A stretch of 60,757 nt of DNA from Bacteroides muris (ex Afrizal et al. 2022) (GTDB lineage: Bacteria; Bacteroidota; Bacteroidia; Bacteroidales; Bacteroidaceae), in contig NZ_SRYZ01000023.1 of NCBI RefSeq assembly GCF_004793475.1, forward strand, positions 1 to 60,757, given 5' to 3'. The notes under the pieces were generated by a model. The model made no database searches and was not told the origin of the DNA. It saw nothing but the letters and a program-made list of their open reading frames with translations. Every line of letters begins with the position of its first letter. The stretch's first letter is position 1. This document shows positions 26,501 to 37,235 of this stretch, piece by piece. The translations under genes and the position numbers were made by a program.

Positions 26501-28072
26501 ATGAAAACAAATAAAATATTAGTAATAGGCTTACTTGCTGCCGCTACAGTGTTGGCTACCGGTTGCAGTGACAGTTTTCTTGAAGTGGAGAATCCTACGG
26601 GTGAACCGTTGGAAGAATATTATACTACTGATGAGCGCATTCAAGAGGCGCTGATTGCGGCATACGACCCTATCCACTGGGCAGACTGGGGATTGGGACA
26701 ATACAATGCCTTGAATATTGATGCCGAGATTATGGGTGATAATTTCTGGGTAGGTGGTGCTACCAAAACCGACATGCAGAACTGGCACATGCTTTTCAAC
26801 TACGAGGGCAATGAAAACAATACGCTCAGTTCACTTTGGACGGTTGACTATTCGGGTGTAAAACGTTGCAACGATTTGTTGAAATACTTGGATTGGGCTA
26901 CGGACGTTACTGAAGAAAACCGTAAGAGTTATGAAATGCAGGCTCGCTGTTTGCGTGTGTTCTACTATAATATGTTGTGGCACTATTTCGGCAATGTGCC
27001 TTTCTATTTGGAGAACCTCAACGAACCTCCCTATACAGCTCCTCAGTTGAAGGCGGACGAGGTTTACAACAATCTGATTGTAGAATTGGAAGCTGTCATC
27101 GATTCCAAGGTGTTACCGTTGAAGTATTATAAGAATGAGAAAGGCATGGATGATGAAGGACAGTTGGGACGTGTAACAGCTGCCATGGCATATATGATGT
27201 ATGCCGAAATGGTGATGTATCAGAATGATGAGAGCCGTTTTGCAAAGGCTTTGGGATATATGAAGGAAATTATAGCAGATTCCGGTTTCAAGTTGAATCC
27301 TGATTATGCAGCTATTTGGGAGACAAGTGGCGAATGGACTAGTGAATCCATTTGGGAAATCAACTACGAGCAGTCTAATAGTGAACGCGGATGGGGAAGC
27401 CCGTTGGCCGTGGGAGGTACTGTACTGCCTACTTTGATTTCGCCCAATACGTTTACAGCAGATGCCGAATGGACGGGGGAAGGCTGGGGATTCCTGCCTA
27501 TGCGTCTCGAAACATACGAGATGTTCAGTGATGCAGACAAGCGCCGCGATGCTACCTGCTGGGATGTACGTGGAACAGAATATACGGTCCGCTATCAGGA
27601 TACTCATATCTGGCTTCACAAGTATCGTCCGTATGACCGTAATTTCAAGAGTGCACCGTTTGACCAGAACTTGAACTATAACAATAACTTCCGTTATTAT
27701 CGCTATGCCGAGACACTGCTCAATGCTGCCGAATTGTCCCTCCGCACTGGTGGAAGTGCTACCGGTGAGGCAAAGACATGGGTGAATGAAGTGCGTACTC
27801 GTGCCGGACTCAGTGAACTTTCTTCCGTTACGGTGGACGATGTGCTCACTGAACGTCACCTTGAGTTTGTAGGTGAGGGTAAGCGTTATTTCGATCTTGT
27901 ACGTGCCGAAGGTATCAGTGGTGCATCAGCCAAGAATAAGGCAACTACGGCACTTGTGCCCGATGAATACGGATACCGCACCAACTCTTGGACTGCCAAG
28001 AAGAAGTTTATTCCTATCGCACAAGGCGAGTTGGATTCCGACCCGGCATTGGTTCAGAACGATTATAAATAA
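26501..28072 (+). CDS. SusD-like surface glycan-binding lipoprotein (SGBP-A)
   Basis: 523 residues. Lipoprotein signal ending LATGCSD (Cys22). RagB/SusD fold with the N-terminal SusD-like region (about 30-200, SLWTVDYSGVKRCNDLLKYL) and the C-terminal SusD domain (about 300-523, YRYAETLLNAAELSLRTGG and LVRAEGISG). It caps the SusC barrel and binds the glycan. 26 bases separate it from the next gene. Confidence 0.96.
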   Translation: MKTNKILVIGLLAAATVLATGCSDSFLEVENPTGEPLEEYYTTDERIQEALIAAYDPIHWADWGLGQYNALNIDAEIMGDNFWVGGATKTDMQNWHMLFNYEGNENNTLSSLWTVDYSGVKRCNDLLKYLDWATDVTEENRKSYEMQARCLRVFYYNMLWHYFGNVPFYLENLNEPPYTAPQLKADEVYNNLIVELEAVIDSKVLPLKYYKNEKGMDDEGQLGRVTAAMAYMMYAEMVMYQNDESRFAKALGYMKEIIADSGFKLNPDYAAIWETSGEWTSESIWEINYEQSNSERGWGSPLAVGGTVLPTLISPNTFTADAEWTGEGWGFLPMRLETYEMFSDADKRRDATCWDVRGTEYTVRYQDTHIWLHKYRPYDRNFKSAPFDQNLNYNNNFRYYRYAETLLNAAELSLRTGGSATGEAKTWVNEVRTRAGLSELSSVTVDDVLTERHLEFVGEGKRYFDLVRAEGISGASAKNKATTALVPDEYGYRTNSWTAKKKFIPIAQGELDSDPALVQNDYK

Positions 28073-28098
28073 GTTTATCAATAAAATGAATAACCTAT

Positions 28099-29475
28099 AT
28101 GAAAAATATATTTAGATACATAGCAGGAACATTGTTTGCAGGTCTCGTGATGACCGCATGTTCGCCTGAAGAGTTTGAGGGAGCTGACGGAAATATACCG
28201 CAAGTGAGTGATTTTGCCGATAATTTTGTAGTTACGGTAGACCAGACCACTAATTATGCTAATTTTGAGTTTAAGAGTGCCATCGGTGTTTCTCCCGTAT
28301 GGATTATAGACGGAGAAAGTTATAGTGCTTCTTATTCTTTTTCTAAGTACTATCGCAAGAAAGGCGATTATACGGTGGAGTGTAAGGTGAAAAATGCCAA
28401 TGGAATGAGTGACGGTGTGATTACTAAAACTTTCACCATAGAGAAGACCAAAATGAACGGTTTTGGTGGTTTTGTGGAAGATAGTGATTTCAACATGTTT
28501 AAGGGAGTGACTTTCAATGTGGCTTCTTTCTGGTATGCTCCGGGATGGGCTCAGATTGCCGACCCGAAATATACTTATCAGAATGGTGCATTTGTAGTTG
28601 CCTTGCCGGAAGCTACTACCGATCAGTGGCAGGCTCAGATGCATGTGGAATTGGATAAGGCCATTGCTTTGCCGGTGGATAAAACCTATGATTTCTCAGT
28701 GATAATCACTTCTACCACCGCTCATCCGGGTGTGACGGTGAAAGTACAGCAGAAAGGTGATGACAATACGTTTATCAATATGCAGCGTGTGGCTTTGGAT
28801 GCTAATGAGCCTAAGTGTATATGGTTCAGCAATGTTCCTGGTGTGGATATTACCGATTTGAAGTTTGCACTCGATTTTGGCGGCAATGCGGCAAATACAG
28901 AGATTACGATAGAGAGTTTCGTTCTGAAAGACCATGCTAATGATGACGGTACGGAAATTCCCGAAGTACAAGAGCCTGAACCTTCTTGGGTGAAGGTGGA
29001 TAGTGAAGACAATCTTTGGAACGGGGCAACCTTTACCAATACTTTCTTCTATGCAAACCCGGATTGGAGTGTTCGACCTGATCCTGATTTAGTAGTAGAT
29101 GGAAATGCCTATACACTTACTTTCCCTGATGCTACCGAGGCACAATGGCAGAATCAGTTCTCGTTCAGTACGGATTTGTCGGCTGATACAGAAACTGCTT
29201 ATGATTTCTGTGTCACTTTGAATCCCACTGTTGATTTGAAGGGGGTAACTGTGAAGTTGGTTCAGACAGATGAACCGGATGTCAAGCATGACGACAATTT
29301 CTTCTTTGCAGAACAGACGGATTTGTTGGGCAATGAAGATAATAAGTTCTGGGTTGCAAGTAAAAAGGCCCCTAAAGAGATGCATGCTATATCCTTAGTC
29401 TTTGACTTTGGTGGAAACCCTGCGAACACAAAGGTGACTATTAAGGATATTATTTTCCAGACTCATAGAGATTGA
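28099..29475 (+). CDS. Surface glycan-binding lipoprotein (SGBP-B, SusE/F-like position)
   Basis: 458 residues. Lipobox MTACS (Cys21). A PKD-like domain (about 40-115, YRKKGDYTVECKVKNANGMS) is followed by two related beta-sandwich modules (about 125-280 and 300-458). Both share WxG-VTF, a Y-NPDW/YAPGW segment, QWQ(A/N)Q, GVTVKL/V, and a final DFGGN-ANT-(I/V)TI. The duplication suggests two carbohydrate-binding modules, as in the SGBP-B of laminarin loci. No catalytic site is seen. Confidence 0.85.
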   Translation: MKNIFRYIAGTLFAGLVMTACSPEEFEGADGNIPQVSDFADNFVVTVDQTTNYANFEFKSAIGVSPVWIIDGESYSASYSFSKYYRKKGDYTVECKVKNANGMSDGVITKTFTIEKTKMNGFGGFVEDSDFNMFKGVTFNVASFWYAPGWAQIADPKYTYQNGAFVVALPEATTDQWQAQMHVELDKAIALPVDKTYDFSVIITSTTAHPGVTVKVQQKGDDNTFINMQRVALDANEPKCIWFSNVPGVDITDLKFALDFGGNAANTEITIESFVLKDHANDDGTEIPEVQEPEPSWVKVDSEDNLWNGATFTNTFFYANPDWSVRPDPDLVVDGNAYTLTFPDATEAQWQNQFSFSTDLSADTETAYDFCVTLNPTVDLKGVTVKLVQTDEPDVKHDDNFFFAEQTDLLGNEDNKFWVASKKAPKEMHAISLVFDFGGNPANTKVTIKDIIFQTHRD

Positions 29476-29523
29476 TGACTGGTATTGGATAGAATATCGG
29501 TCTGCTAAAAGCAGTGAATTATA

Positions 29524-29584
29524 AAAGGGGGGAAGGATGTGTGTTATCTTGGCAATTGCTGGAGTTTCATCCTTTCCCTTTTTC
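29524..29584 (+). terminator. Intra-operon hairpin between the binding proteins and the enzymes
   Basis: A 16-base stem (29524-29539 with 29568-29583, three wobble pairs) with a 28-base loop, followed by a run of T. It could terminate part of the transcripts or protect the 3' end after processing. Either effect would make the transporter and binding proteins more abundant than the glycosidases. Confidence 0.55.
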
Positions 29585-29608
29585 TCTACTTATGTTGTAA
29601 AAATATAT

Positions 29609-30970
29609 ATGAAATACTATTGTCTATTATCTATTCTTTTGTTTTCGTTGATTGCCTGTGGCAGTAGTGATGACAAGGAACCGCAATCCGAGGATGTTAC
29701 TATTAAATGTTCTCCTGAAAAGATAGAGGCTGTTGCACAAGCTAGCCAATATGTGGTGAATGTGGTTTGTTCCGGTAAAGAGTGGACTGCTTTTGCCTCT
29801 GATGATTGCAGTTCATGGGTCAAAGTAAATGTAATAGGTTCTTCTTCTAGCCAAGGCACAGCGACGGTTATGGTCAGTGCTCATACGGGTACTACTTCTC
29901 GTACTGGTACGGTGGTGGTTAAATCCGGTGCTACTCGTGTATCTGTTCCTATTACGCAGGCGGCTCCTTTATCAGTGTCACAGACTGAGTTGTATTCTAA
30001 TTCTATAGGAGAATCTTTTATCTTATCTGTTATTGCTTCTGGTGAATGGAATGTGAAATCCAATGATAGTTGGATTAGCGCAGAAAAAAACAGCGGAGAG
30101 ATTGTTGTGACCACTTTAGCTAATGATGCAAAGATTTCCCGTACGGGTACAGTTGAAGTAGTGGCTGGTACAGAGAAAATAACTGTAACAGTTGTTCAAG
30201 AATCGGCTGAAGATCTAGATATCAATACCCCTGAGGGATATCGGTTGGTTTGGCATGATGAATTTAATGAGGGCACATCTCTCGGCAAAGACTGGACACA
30301 CGAGGTTCAAGGATCAGGGTGGGTAAATAATGAGCTTCAAAATTACGTCAATGGTTCTGCTGACGGAAAGCGTGTGACAGAACTTGTGGACGGTAAGTTG
30401 AACATTAATTGTTTCAAAGGCTCCGACGGTAAAATTTACTCTGGTCGTGTGTATGCTAAAGTGAATACTGGTTGGAAATACGGTTACTTTGAAGCACGTA
30501 TCATGTTGCCTAAAGGCAAGGGGACTTGGCCGGCTTTTTGGATGATGCCGGTTGGTAATGACTGGAATACTAACCCATGGCCCATGTGTGGTGAAATAGA
30601 CATTATGGAGGAAGTGGGAGTCGTACCCAACGAAGTCTCTTCGTCTATCCATACGCAAGACTATAATCATACTAAAGGTACGCAGAAAACGCATGCCATG
30701 ACTATAGAACAGGCAGAGGGAGAATTTCATCTCTATGCTTTAGAGTGGACGGAAGATGCCATCACTACATACGTGGATGGTAAGGTACAGTTGGCTGTTA
30801 CCAAGCAACAATTGGGAGCTGGGCATAATCAATGGCCTTTCCATTATGCTTTCTATCCCATTCTGAATCTGGCTTGGGGCGGTGATTGGGGTGGAATGAA
30901 CGGTGTGGACGAGTCTGCTCTTCCAGTGACGATGAAGGTGGACTATGTACGCGTGTTTCAGAAAAAGTAG
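29609..30970 (+). CDS. Surface endo-beta-glucanase, GH16 with two BACON domains
   Basis: 453 residues from the ATG at 29609, chosen because a lipoprotein signal (LFSLIACGSSDD, Cys17) starts there. Two BACON domains (about 28-118 and 120-198) precede the GH16 domain (about 210-453, starting RLVWHDEFNEG). The GH16 signature EIDIME is at 329-334, with Glu329 as nucleophile, Asp331 and Glu334 as acid/base. The lipoprotein signal and locus place it at the cell surface cutting beta(1,3)- or mixed-linkage glucan into pieces for SusC/D. The exact linkage cannot be fixed by sequence. Confidence 0.93.
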   Translation: MKYYCLLSILLFSLIACGSSDDKEPQSEDVTIKCSPEKIEAVAQASQYVVNVVCSGKEWTAFASDDCSSWVKVNVIGSSSSQGTATVMVSAHTGTTSRTGTVVVKSGATRVSVPITQAAPLSVSQTELYSNSIGESFILSVIASGEWNVKSNDSWISAEKNSGEIVVTTLANDAKISRTGTVEVVAGTEKITVTVVQESAEDLDINTPEGYRLVWHDEFNEGTSLGKDWTHEVQGSGWVNNELQNYVNGSADGKRVTELVDGKLNINCFKGSDGKIYSGRVYAKVNTGWKYGYFEARIMLPKGKGTWPAFWMMPVGNDWNTNPWPMCGEIDIMEEVGVVPNEVSSSIHTQDYNHTKGTQKTHAMTIEQAEGEFHLYALEWTEDAITTYVDGKVQLAVTKQQLGAGHNQWPFHYAFYPILNLAWGGDWGGMNGVDESALPVTMKVDYVRVFQKK

Positions 30971-31059
30971 AGCTGTTTTATTTGAATGGAATTTGAATGT
31001 GCAGACTAAATGTTAGTTTTATCTATAATATAGATACTTATGCTTTAGGACAATTGATA

Positions 31060-32349
31060 ATGAGAAAAGAAAAAATATTTATTTTTATCTGTTTGGTTTT
31101 GCTGTCTGCTTGTTCTCCTTCTGCTCTAGATGGTATTGTGATAGAGAAGGCGACAGACGGTTATAAACTTTCCATTGACGGAAGAGAAACTTATATTAAA
31201 GGCGTAGGCGGCACATATCGGTTGGACATTGCCGCCCAGAGTGGTGCCAATGCCTTCAGAACCTGGGGAGGTAATGTGGAGGAGATAAAGAAAAACCTGG
31301 CATTGGCTTCGGAGCACAACATGTACGTAATGCAGGGAATAGGTATGACCAAAGACTCCATACGCTATTACGATGATGAATATAAGAACAAGATGCGCGA
31401 AGAAGTCCGCTTGTTGGCAGAAACGTTCAAGAATGATACGAGTTTGCTGGCTTGGGGGATTGGCAATGAAATTGAGTTGGGAAATGCCAATATAGCTGCC
31501 GCATGGAATTTTGTGGAAGAACTGGCACAGCTGATTAAGTCGATAGACAAGCGTCATCTGGTTTCGACAGTGATTTCCTACAATCCGTCGGCATTGGACT
31601 CTGTGGCAAAGTATGCTCCGTCTCTCGATTATGTGGGCATCAATGTATATGGTCCGATGGGAGAGGTGCAGGCTGTTGTTGACCGGTCGGACTACAAGGG
31701 TGCATTTATGATTACCGAGTGGGGACCGACCGGTTGGTGGGAAACAGCGTCAACCGAGTGGAAGGCACCCATAGAGCAGACCAGTGAAGAAAAACGGCAG
31801 GTATACGAAGAGCGTTATACGCAATATATTTCTGCCAATCCCCGTTGCTTGGGCTCTTTTGTATTCTTGTGGGGACAAAAAGAAGAACGTACGCCTACCT
31901 GGTTCAGTATGTTTGTAGAAGACACGGTGGATATGCTGCCTCTGAAAGGAGAGAAAACTCCTATGGTGGAGGCCATGCAAAGAGTGTGGACCGGCAAGGA
32001 ATTGGATGAAACGGCTCCGATAGTTCAAGGCATGACTATCAATGGTAAAAGTGCTATTGATAATATACGTATCAAAGCAGGTGCTTTATTTAAAGCGGAG
32101 GTTTTCGCCACAGATAAGGAGAACGATTCTCTGACTTATGTTTGGGAAGTGCTTAAAGAAGCTACAGTACTGGGCTTTGGAGGTTCTTATGAGCCACGTC
32201 CGGAAAGAATGGGTGACGTGGCTGTGTCAGATAAAAATGTGTATGAGACTGCAATTAAAGTTCCCGGAGAATATCGTTTGTACGTATATGTACTTGATAA
32301 TACGGGCTTTGTCTCCACAGCTAATGTTCCATTTCAAATAATAGATTAA
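31060..32349 (+). CDS. Endo-beta(1,3)-glucanase, GH158
   Basis: 429 residues from the ATG at 31060 with lipoprotein signal (VLLSACS, Cys18). A TIM barrel (about 35-325) carries the acid/base Glu137 (GIGNEIE) and the nucleophile Glu220 (MITEWGPTGWW). A C-terminal Ig-like domain follows (about 335-429). These positions equal, as I recall, those reported for the founding B. uniformis GH158 enzyme. It would cut beta(1,3)-glucan next to the GH16. 90 bases lie between it and the GH16 gene, without a clear promoter. Confidence 0.87.
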   Translation: MRKEKIFIFICLVLLSACSPSALDGIVIEKATDGYKLSIDGRETYIKGVGGTYRLDIAAQSGANAFRTWGGNVEEIKKNLALASEHNMYVMQGIGMTKDSIRYYDDEYKNKMREEVRLLAETFKNDTSLLAWGIGNEIELGNANIAAAWNFVEELAQLIKSIDKRHLVSTVISYNPSALDSVAKYAPSLDYVGINVYGPMGEVQAVVDRSDYKGAFMITEWGPTGWWETASTEWKAPIEQTSEEKRQVYEERYTQYISANPRCLGSFVFLWGQKEERTPTWFSMFVEDTVDMLPLKGEKTPMVEAMQRVWTGKELDETAPIVQGMTINGKSAIDNIRIKAGALFKAEVFATDKENDSLTYVWEVLKEATVLGFGGSYEPRPERMGDVAVSDKNVYETAIKVPGEYRLYVYVLDNTGFVSTANVPFQIID

Positions 32350-32351
32350 AG

Positions 32352-34604
32352 ATGAAAACAATGAAAATGCTCTCTGCTTGTTTGTTGCTGCTTCCTTTTA
32401 TATCTTGTACTCAAGTGCAGGATACAGAAAATGATGCGGTCATCGAGCAGAAAATAGAAACGCTGTTGTCCCGTATGACATTGGAAGAAAAGATTGGGCA
32501 GATGAACCAGATTTCTTCTTATGGCAACATAGAAGATATGAGCGGATTGATAAAGAAAGGTGAGGTCGGGTCTATTCTGAATGAGGTAGACCCGGTGCGC
32601 GTCAATGCCTTGCAGCGTGTGGCAATGGAGGAATCCCGTTTGGGCATCCCTTTACTGATGGCACGCGATGTTATCCATGGTTTCAAAACTATATTCCCTA
32701 TCCCTTTGGGACAGGCGGCATCTTTTAATCCTCAAGTGGCCGAAGATGGTGCACGGGTAGCGGCTGTGGAGGCTTCTGCGGCGGGCATTCGCTGGACATT
32801 TGCCCCGATGATTGATGTGGCTCGTGATCCCCGGTGGGGGCGTATGGCCGAGGGATGTGGAGAAGATACATACCTCACTTCGGTGATGGGGGCTGCCATG
32901 GTAAAAGGCTTTCAGGGGGATTCTTTGAATCATCCTACCTCTATTGCGGCATGTCCCAAACATTTTGTAGGATATGGAGCTGCGGAAGGGGGACGTGACT
33001 ATAACTCTACTTTTATTCCGGAGCGTCGCTTGCGTAATGTCTATCTTCCTCCATTCGAGGCTGCTGCCAAGGCTGGGGCGGCTACTTTCATGACTTCGTT
33101 CAATGACAATGACGGAGCGCCGTCTACCGGAAACACTTTTATTTTGAAAGATGTGCTTCGTGGTGAATGGGGATTTGATGGAATAGTAGTTTCAGACTGG
33201 GCTTCAGTAGCCGAAATGATAGCACATGGCTTTGCTGCCGATTCTAAAGAGGCAGCAATGAAGGCGGTAAATGCTGGTGTGGATATGGAGATGGTCAGCT
33301 ATACGTTTGTCAAGGAATTGCCGGGATTGATAAAAGAAGGTAAGGTTAAGAAGTCTGCCATAGACGATGCCGTGCGGAATATTCTGCGTATCAAATTCCG
33401 GTTGGGACTGTTTGATAATCCTTATGTGGATGAGAAATGGATAGAGGAACTTTATGCTCCTTCTCATCTGGAGGCTGCCAAGCAAGCTGCTGTGGAATCG
33501 GCCATCTTGTTGAAGAACGAAAAGGAGACATTGCCTTTGCAATCTTCGGTAAAGACAGTTGCTGTGGTAGGTCCGATGGCAAATGCACCTTATGACCAAT
33601 TGGGTACCTGGATATTTGATGGCGACAAGACGAAAACCGTGACACCGTTGAAGGCCATCAAGGAACTGGTGGGGGACAAAGTGCAGGTGATATACGAGCC
33701 GGGGCTGACTTATAGCCGTGACAAGAATATGGTAGGTGTTGCCAAAGCTGCTGCCGCAGCAGCACGTGCCGATGTTATTCTGGCGTTTGTAGGCGAAGAG
33801 GCTATTCTTTCAGGAGAGGCGCATTGCCTGGCCGATCTGAACCTGCAAGGTGCGCAAAGCGAACTGATTGCCGCTTTGGCGAAAACGGGCAAACCGGTGG
33901 TTACTGTCGTAATGGCAGGGCGTCCGTTGACCATAGGAAAGGAAGTCGAACTCTCGTCAGCTGTGCTTTACTCGTTCCATCCCGGAACGATGGGAGGACC
34001 GGCGTTGGCCGACTTGCTGTGGGGTAAGGCTGTGCCAAGTGGCAAGACTCCGGTGACTTTCCCGAAGATGGTAGGACAGATACCGGTTTATTATGCTCAT
34101 AACAGTTCCGGACGTCCGGCTACGCGGAATGAGGTTTTGCTGAATGACATTCCGTTGGAAGCGGGGCAGACTTCGTTGGGATGTACTTCTTTCTATATGG
34201 ATGCAGGTTTCGATCCGCTGTATTCGTTTGGCTACGGTCTGTCGTATACGACGTTCAAATATGATAATGTGAAACTCTCGTCTGCCAATCTGAAGAAGGA
34301 AGATGTGCTGACTGTGACTTTCGACCTTGAGAATACCGGAAAGTATGAAGGTACCGAGGTAGCCCAGCTTTACGTGCAGGACAAGTTTGCTTCGGTGACC
34401 CGTCCGGTGAGGGAGCTGAAACGCTTTGCCCGCGTCACATTGAAGCCGGGTGAGAAGAAAAATGTATCGTTTGAACTTCCGATAAGTGAACTTGCTTTCT
34501 GGAATATAGATATGGTGAAGACGGTGGAAGCCGGAGACTTTGCTCTTTGGGTGGCACCGGATAGCCAAAGTGGAGAAGAAGTTTTCTTTAAGGTAGTAGA
34601 TTGA
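32352..34604 (+). CDS. bglX: GH3 beta-glucosidase
   Basis: 750 residues. Lipoprotein-like signal (LLPFISCT, Cys19). GH3 N-terminal barrel with the nucleophile Asp282 (GIVVSDWAS), the substrate-binding PKHFVGYG and RDPRWGRMAEG segments, GH3 C-terminal sandwich (about 380-620), and a fibronectin III-like domain at the end (about 660-740, VAQLYVQDKFASVTRPVREL). It would release glucose from beta-oligosaccharides in the periplasm. It starts 2 bases after the GH158 stop. Last gene of the locus. Confidence 0.93.
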   Translation: MKTMKMLSACLLLLPFISCTQVQDTENDAVIEQKIETLLSRMTLEEKIGQMNQISSYGNIEDMSGLIKKGEVGSILNEVDPVRVNALQRVAMEESRLGIPLLMARDVIHGFKTIFPIPLGQAASFNPQVAEDGARVAAVEASAAGIRWTFAPMIDVARDPRWGRMAEGCGEDTYLTSVMGAAMVKGFQGDSLNHPTSIAACPKHFVGYGAAEGGRDYNSTFIPERRLRNVYLPPFEAAAKAGAATFMTSFNDNDGAPSTGNTFILKDVLRGEWGFDGIVVSDWASVAEMIAHGFAADSKEAAMKAVNAGVDMEMVSYTFVKELPGLIKEGKVKKSAIDDAVRNILRIKFRLGLFDNPYVDEKWIEELYAPSHLEAAKQAAVESAILLKNEKETLPLQSSVKTVAVVGPMANAPYDQLGTWIFDGDKTKTVTPLKAIKELVGDKVQVIYEPGLTYSRDKNMVGVAKAAAAAARADVILAFVGEEAILSGEAHCLADLNLQGAQSELIAALAKTGKPVVTVVMAGRPLTIGKEVELSSAVLYSFHPGTMGGPALADLLWGKAVPSGKTPVTFPKMVGQIPVYYAHNSSGRPATRNEVLLNDIPLEAGQTSLGCTSFYMDAGFDPLYSFGYGLSYTTFKYDNVKLSSANLKKEDVLTVTFDLENTGKYEGTEVAQLYVQDKFASVTRPVRELKRFARVTLKPGEKKNVSFELPISELAFWNIDMVKTVEAGDFALWVAPDSQSGEEVFFKVVD

Positions 34605-34627
34605 TTGTTGATTTAAGGTTAAAAAGA

Positions 34628-34660
34628 GAAGGGACGGACCGTGACGGTTCGCCCCTTCTT
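34628..34660 (+). terminator. Terminator of the beta-glucan locus
   Basis: 14-base stem (34628-34641 with 34645-34658) with one mismatch and a TGA loop, 24 bases behind the GH3 stop. Facing eno, so likely bidirectional. Confidence 0.7.
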
Positions 34661-34731
34661 GTATTTATATGAATGCTTTGTTCATCATAAGCCCCGCCTC
34701 CCAGCAAAGGAAAACACCGGCAAATAACTCA

Positions 34732-36027
<1,296 letters not shown>

Positions 36028-36087
36028 TCAGTTTTTTATTATGAACTACCTTACTAACAAATGAAAATAGGGAATTGTTTTTCGTTT

Positions 36088-36756
36088 TTAATCCTTTATT
36101 GTAATGCCTAAAAGAGCAGTCAACTCCATGGCTTGGGAAGTATTGACGATGGCTCCCCGTATGTCGGGCAGGTTGAGGCGTATACCTCTTATGTGCGAGT
36201 CGCTCAAGTCGATTCCTCTTAGAGGGGTGTGTGAAAACTCGGATTCTACCAGCTCACAGTTTTCAAAGGCGATGGAGGCAAGTTTGCAGTCGTTGACGTC
36301 GCTGTTGCGCAAGTCACAAGAGGTGAAGCGGGCTTGACTGATTTTACTCATGGAAAGATTGAGGTATCTGGCATTGCAGTCCTTCATTGTCAGATGGTTT
36401 AATATTGTTTCCGGCAGATTGGTTCCCACCAGTTTGCAGGATATGAATTCCACTCTGAACAGAGAACTTTCGGCAAATGAGATGTTGGAAAGGTCGCAAT
36501 GTTCAAAACGTACGTCAGTGAAATGGCAGGATCTCAGTTTGCAGGCGCTGAATTGGATATGACTGAAAGTACAGTTGGTGATGCTTTTGTAGGAATACTC
36601 CATGTGTTCCTCTGTCCGTTTATCGAAGTGAAGGTCTCTGACAGTTTCTTCCGTATTCAGCCATTCTTCCAATGATTTGGAACTTTCACTTTGTCTCTCT
36701 AAGGTAGGAGGGATGATGCGTACGGGAGGCATGACAAAAGGCTTGCTGGGTTTCAT
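36088..36756 (-). CDS. Pentapeptide-repeat protein (Qnr/McbG-like size)
   Basis: 222 residues. After a 45-residue leader, nearly every fifth residue is Leu/Phe from about residue 60 to 205 (for example CTFSH IQFSA CKLRS CHFTD, CDLRN SDVND CKLAS), which makes about 28 unbroken pentads of a right-handed quadrilateral beta-helix. The end (AIVNTSQAMELTALLGI) resembles the dimerisation helix of Qnr-type DNA mimics. Qnr and McbG protect gyrase; a similar role is possible but not shown. It lies 13 bases behind crcB. Confidence 0.88.
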   Translation of the reverse strand: MKPSKPFVMPPVRIIPPTLERQSESSKSLEEWLNTEETVRDLHFDKRTEEHMEYSYKSITNCTFSHIQFSACKLRSCHFTDVRFEHCDLSNISFAESSLFRVEFISCKLVGTNLPETILNHLTMKDCNARYLNLSMSKISQARFTSCDLRNSDVNDCKLASIAFENCELVESEFSHTPLRGIDLSDSHIRGIRLNLPDIRGAIVNTSQAMELTALLGITIKD

Positions 36757-36769
36757 AGGGGTGTTTGGG

Positions 36770-37147
36770 TTATATACAGCGTCCGAAGGTGCCGCCGGCG
36801 AAGGCTGCCAGGACTCCTAATGTGAGACTTAATAAGGTATATAAGGCAAATATTCCGTAGAACCCTTGTTTTATTAGAATCAGCCCGTCATTGCTGAAAG
36901 TGGAGAAGGTGGTGAATCCTCCGCACAGGCCGGTAGTTAGCAACAGCCGTACCTCGGTAGAAAGGTTGAAACGGGTGGATAAGGTATAAAATAGCCCGAT
37001 GAGGAAACTTCCGAGGATGTTGACAGTGAACGTGGTCCACGGGAAAGAGTAGGGGACTATGCGTTCATGGAGCATCATCTGCATGCAGTAGCGCAGTACG
37101 CTACCGGTGCCCCCACCAAGGAAAATGGCTATCAGTAATCTGGTCAT
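36770..37147 (-). CDS. crcB: Fluoride channel/exporter (CrcB/FluC)
   Basis: 125 residues, four helices. FluC motifs: GGGTGSVLRYC at the N-terminus, FTVNILGSFLIG (about 40-51) with the conserved Asn, and GLCGGFTTFSTFS (about 73-85) with the Phe box and sodium-site Thr/Ser. It would dimerise and let fluoride out. No fluoride-riboswitch fold fits in the short leader, because the -7 promoter element lies only 27 bases before the start. Confidence 0.93.
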   Translation of the reverse strand: MTRLLIAIFLGGGTGSVLRYCMQMMLHERIVPYSFPWTTFTVNILGSFLIGLFYTLSTRFNLSTEVRLLLTTGLCGGFTTFSTFSNDGLILIKQGFYGIFALYTLLSLTLGVLAAFAGGTFGRCI

Positions 37148-37173
37148 AGGTTATCCGGGTTTGGTTTGGGTTG

Positions 37174-37181
37174 CAAAGGTA
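37174..37181 (-). promoter_or_regulatory. Candidate promoter of crcB (-7 element)
   Basis: TACCTTTG on the minus strand, 27 bases before the start codon. Confidence 0.45.
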
Positions 37182-37235
37182 GTGAAATTCCGGTTTGATA
37201 TTGGGAATCTGCCTTTATTTCAAGTGTTCCTGCTA

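Noticed and set aside
37148..37173. Fluoride riboswitch ahead of crcB
   Set aside because: The promoter -7 element is 27 bases before the start codon, so the leader is too short, and the conserved crcB-motif loops are not present.
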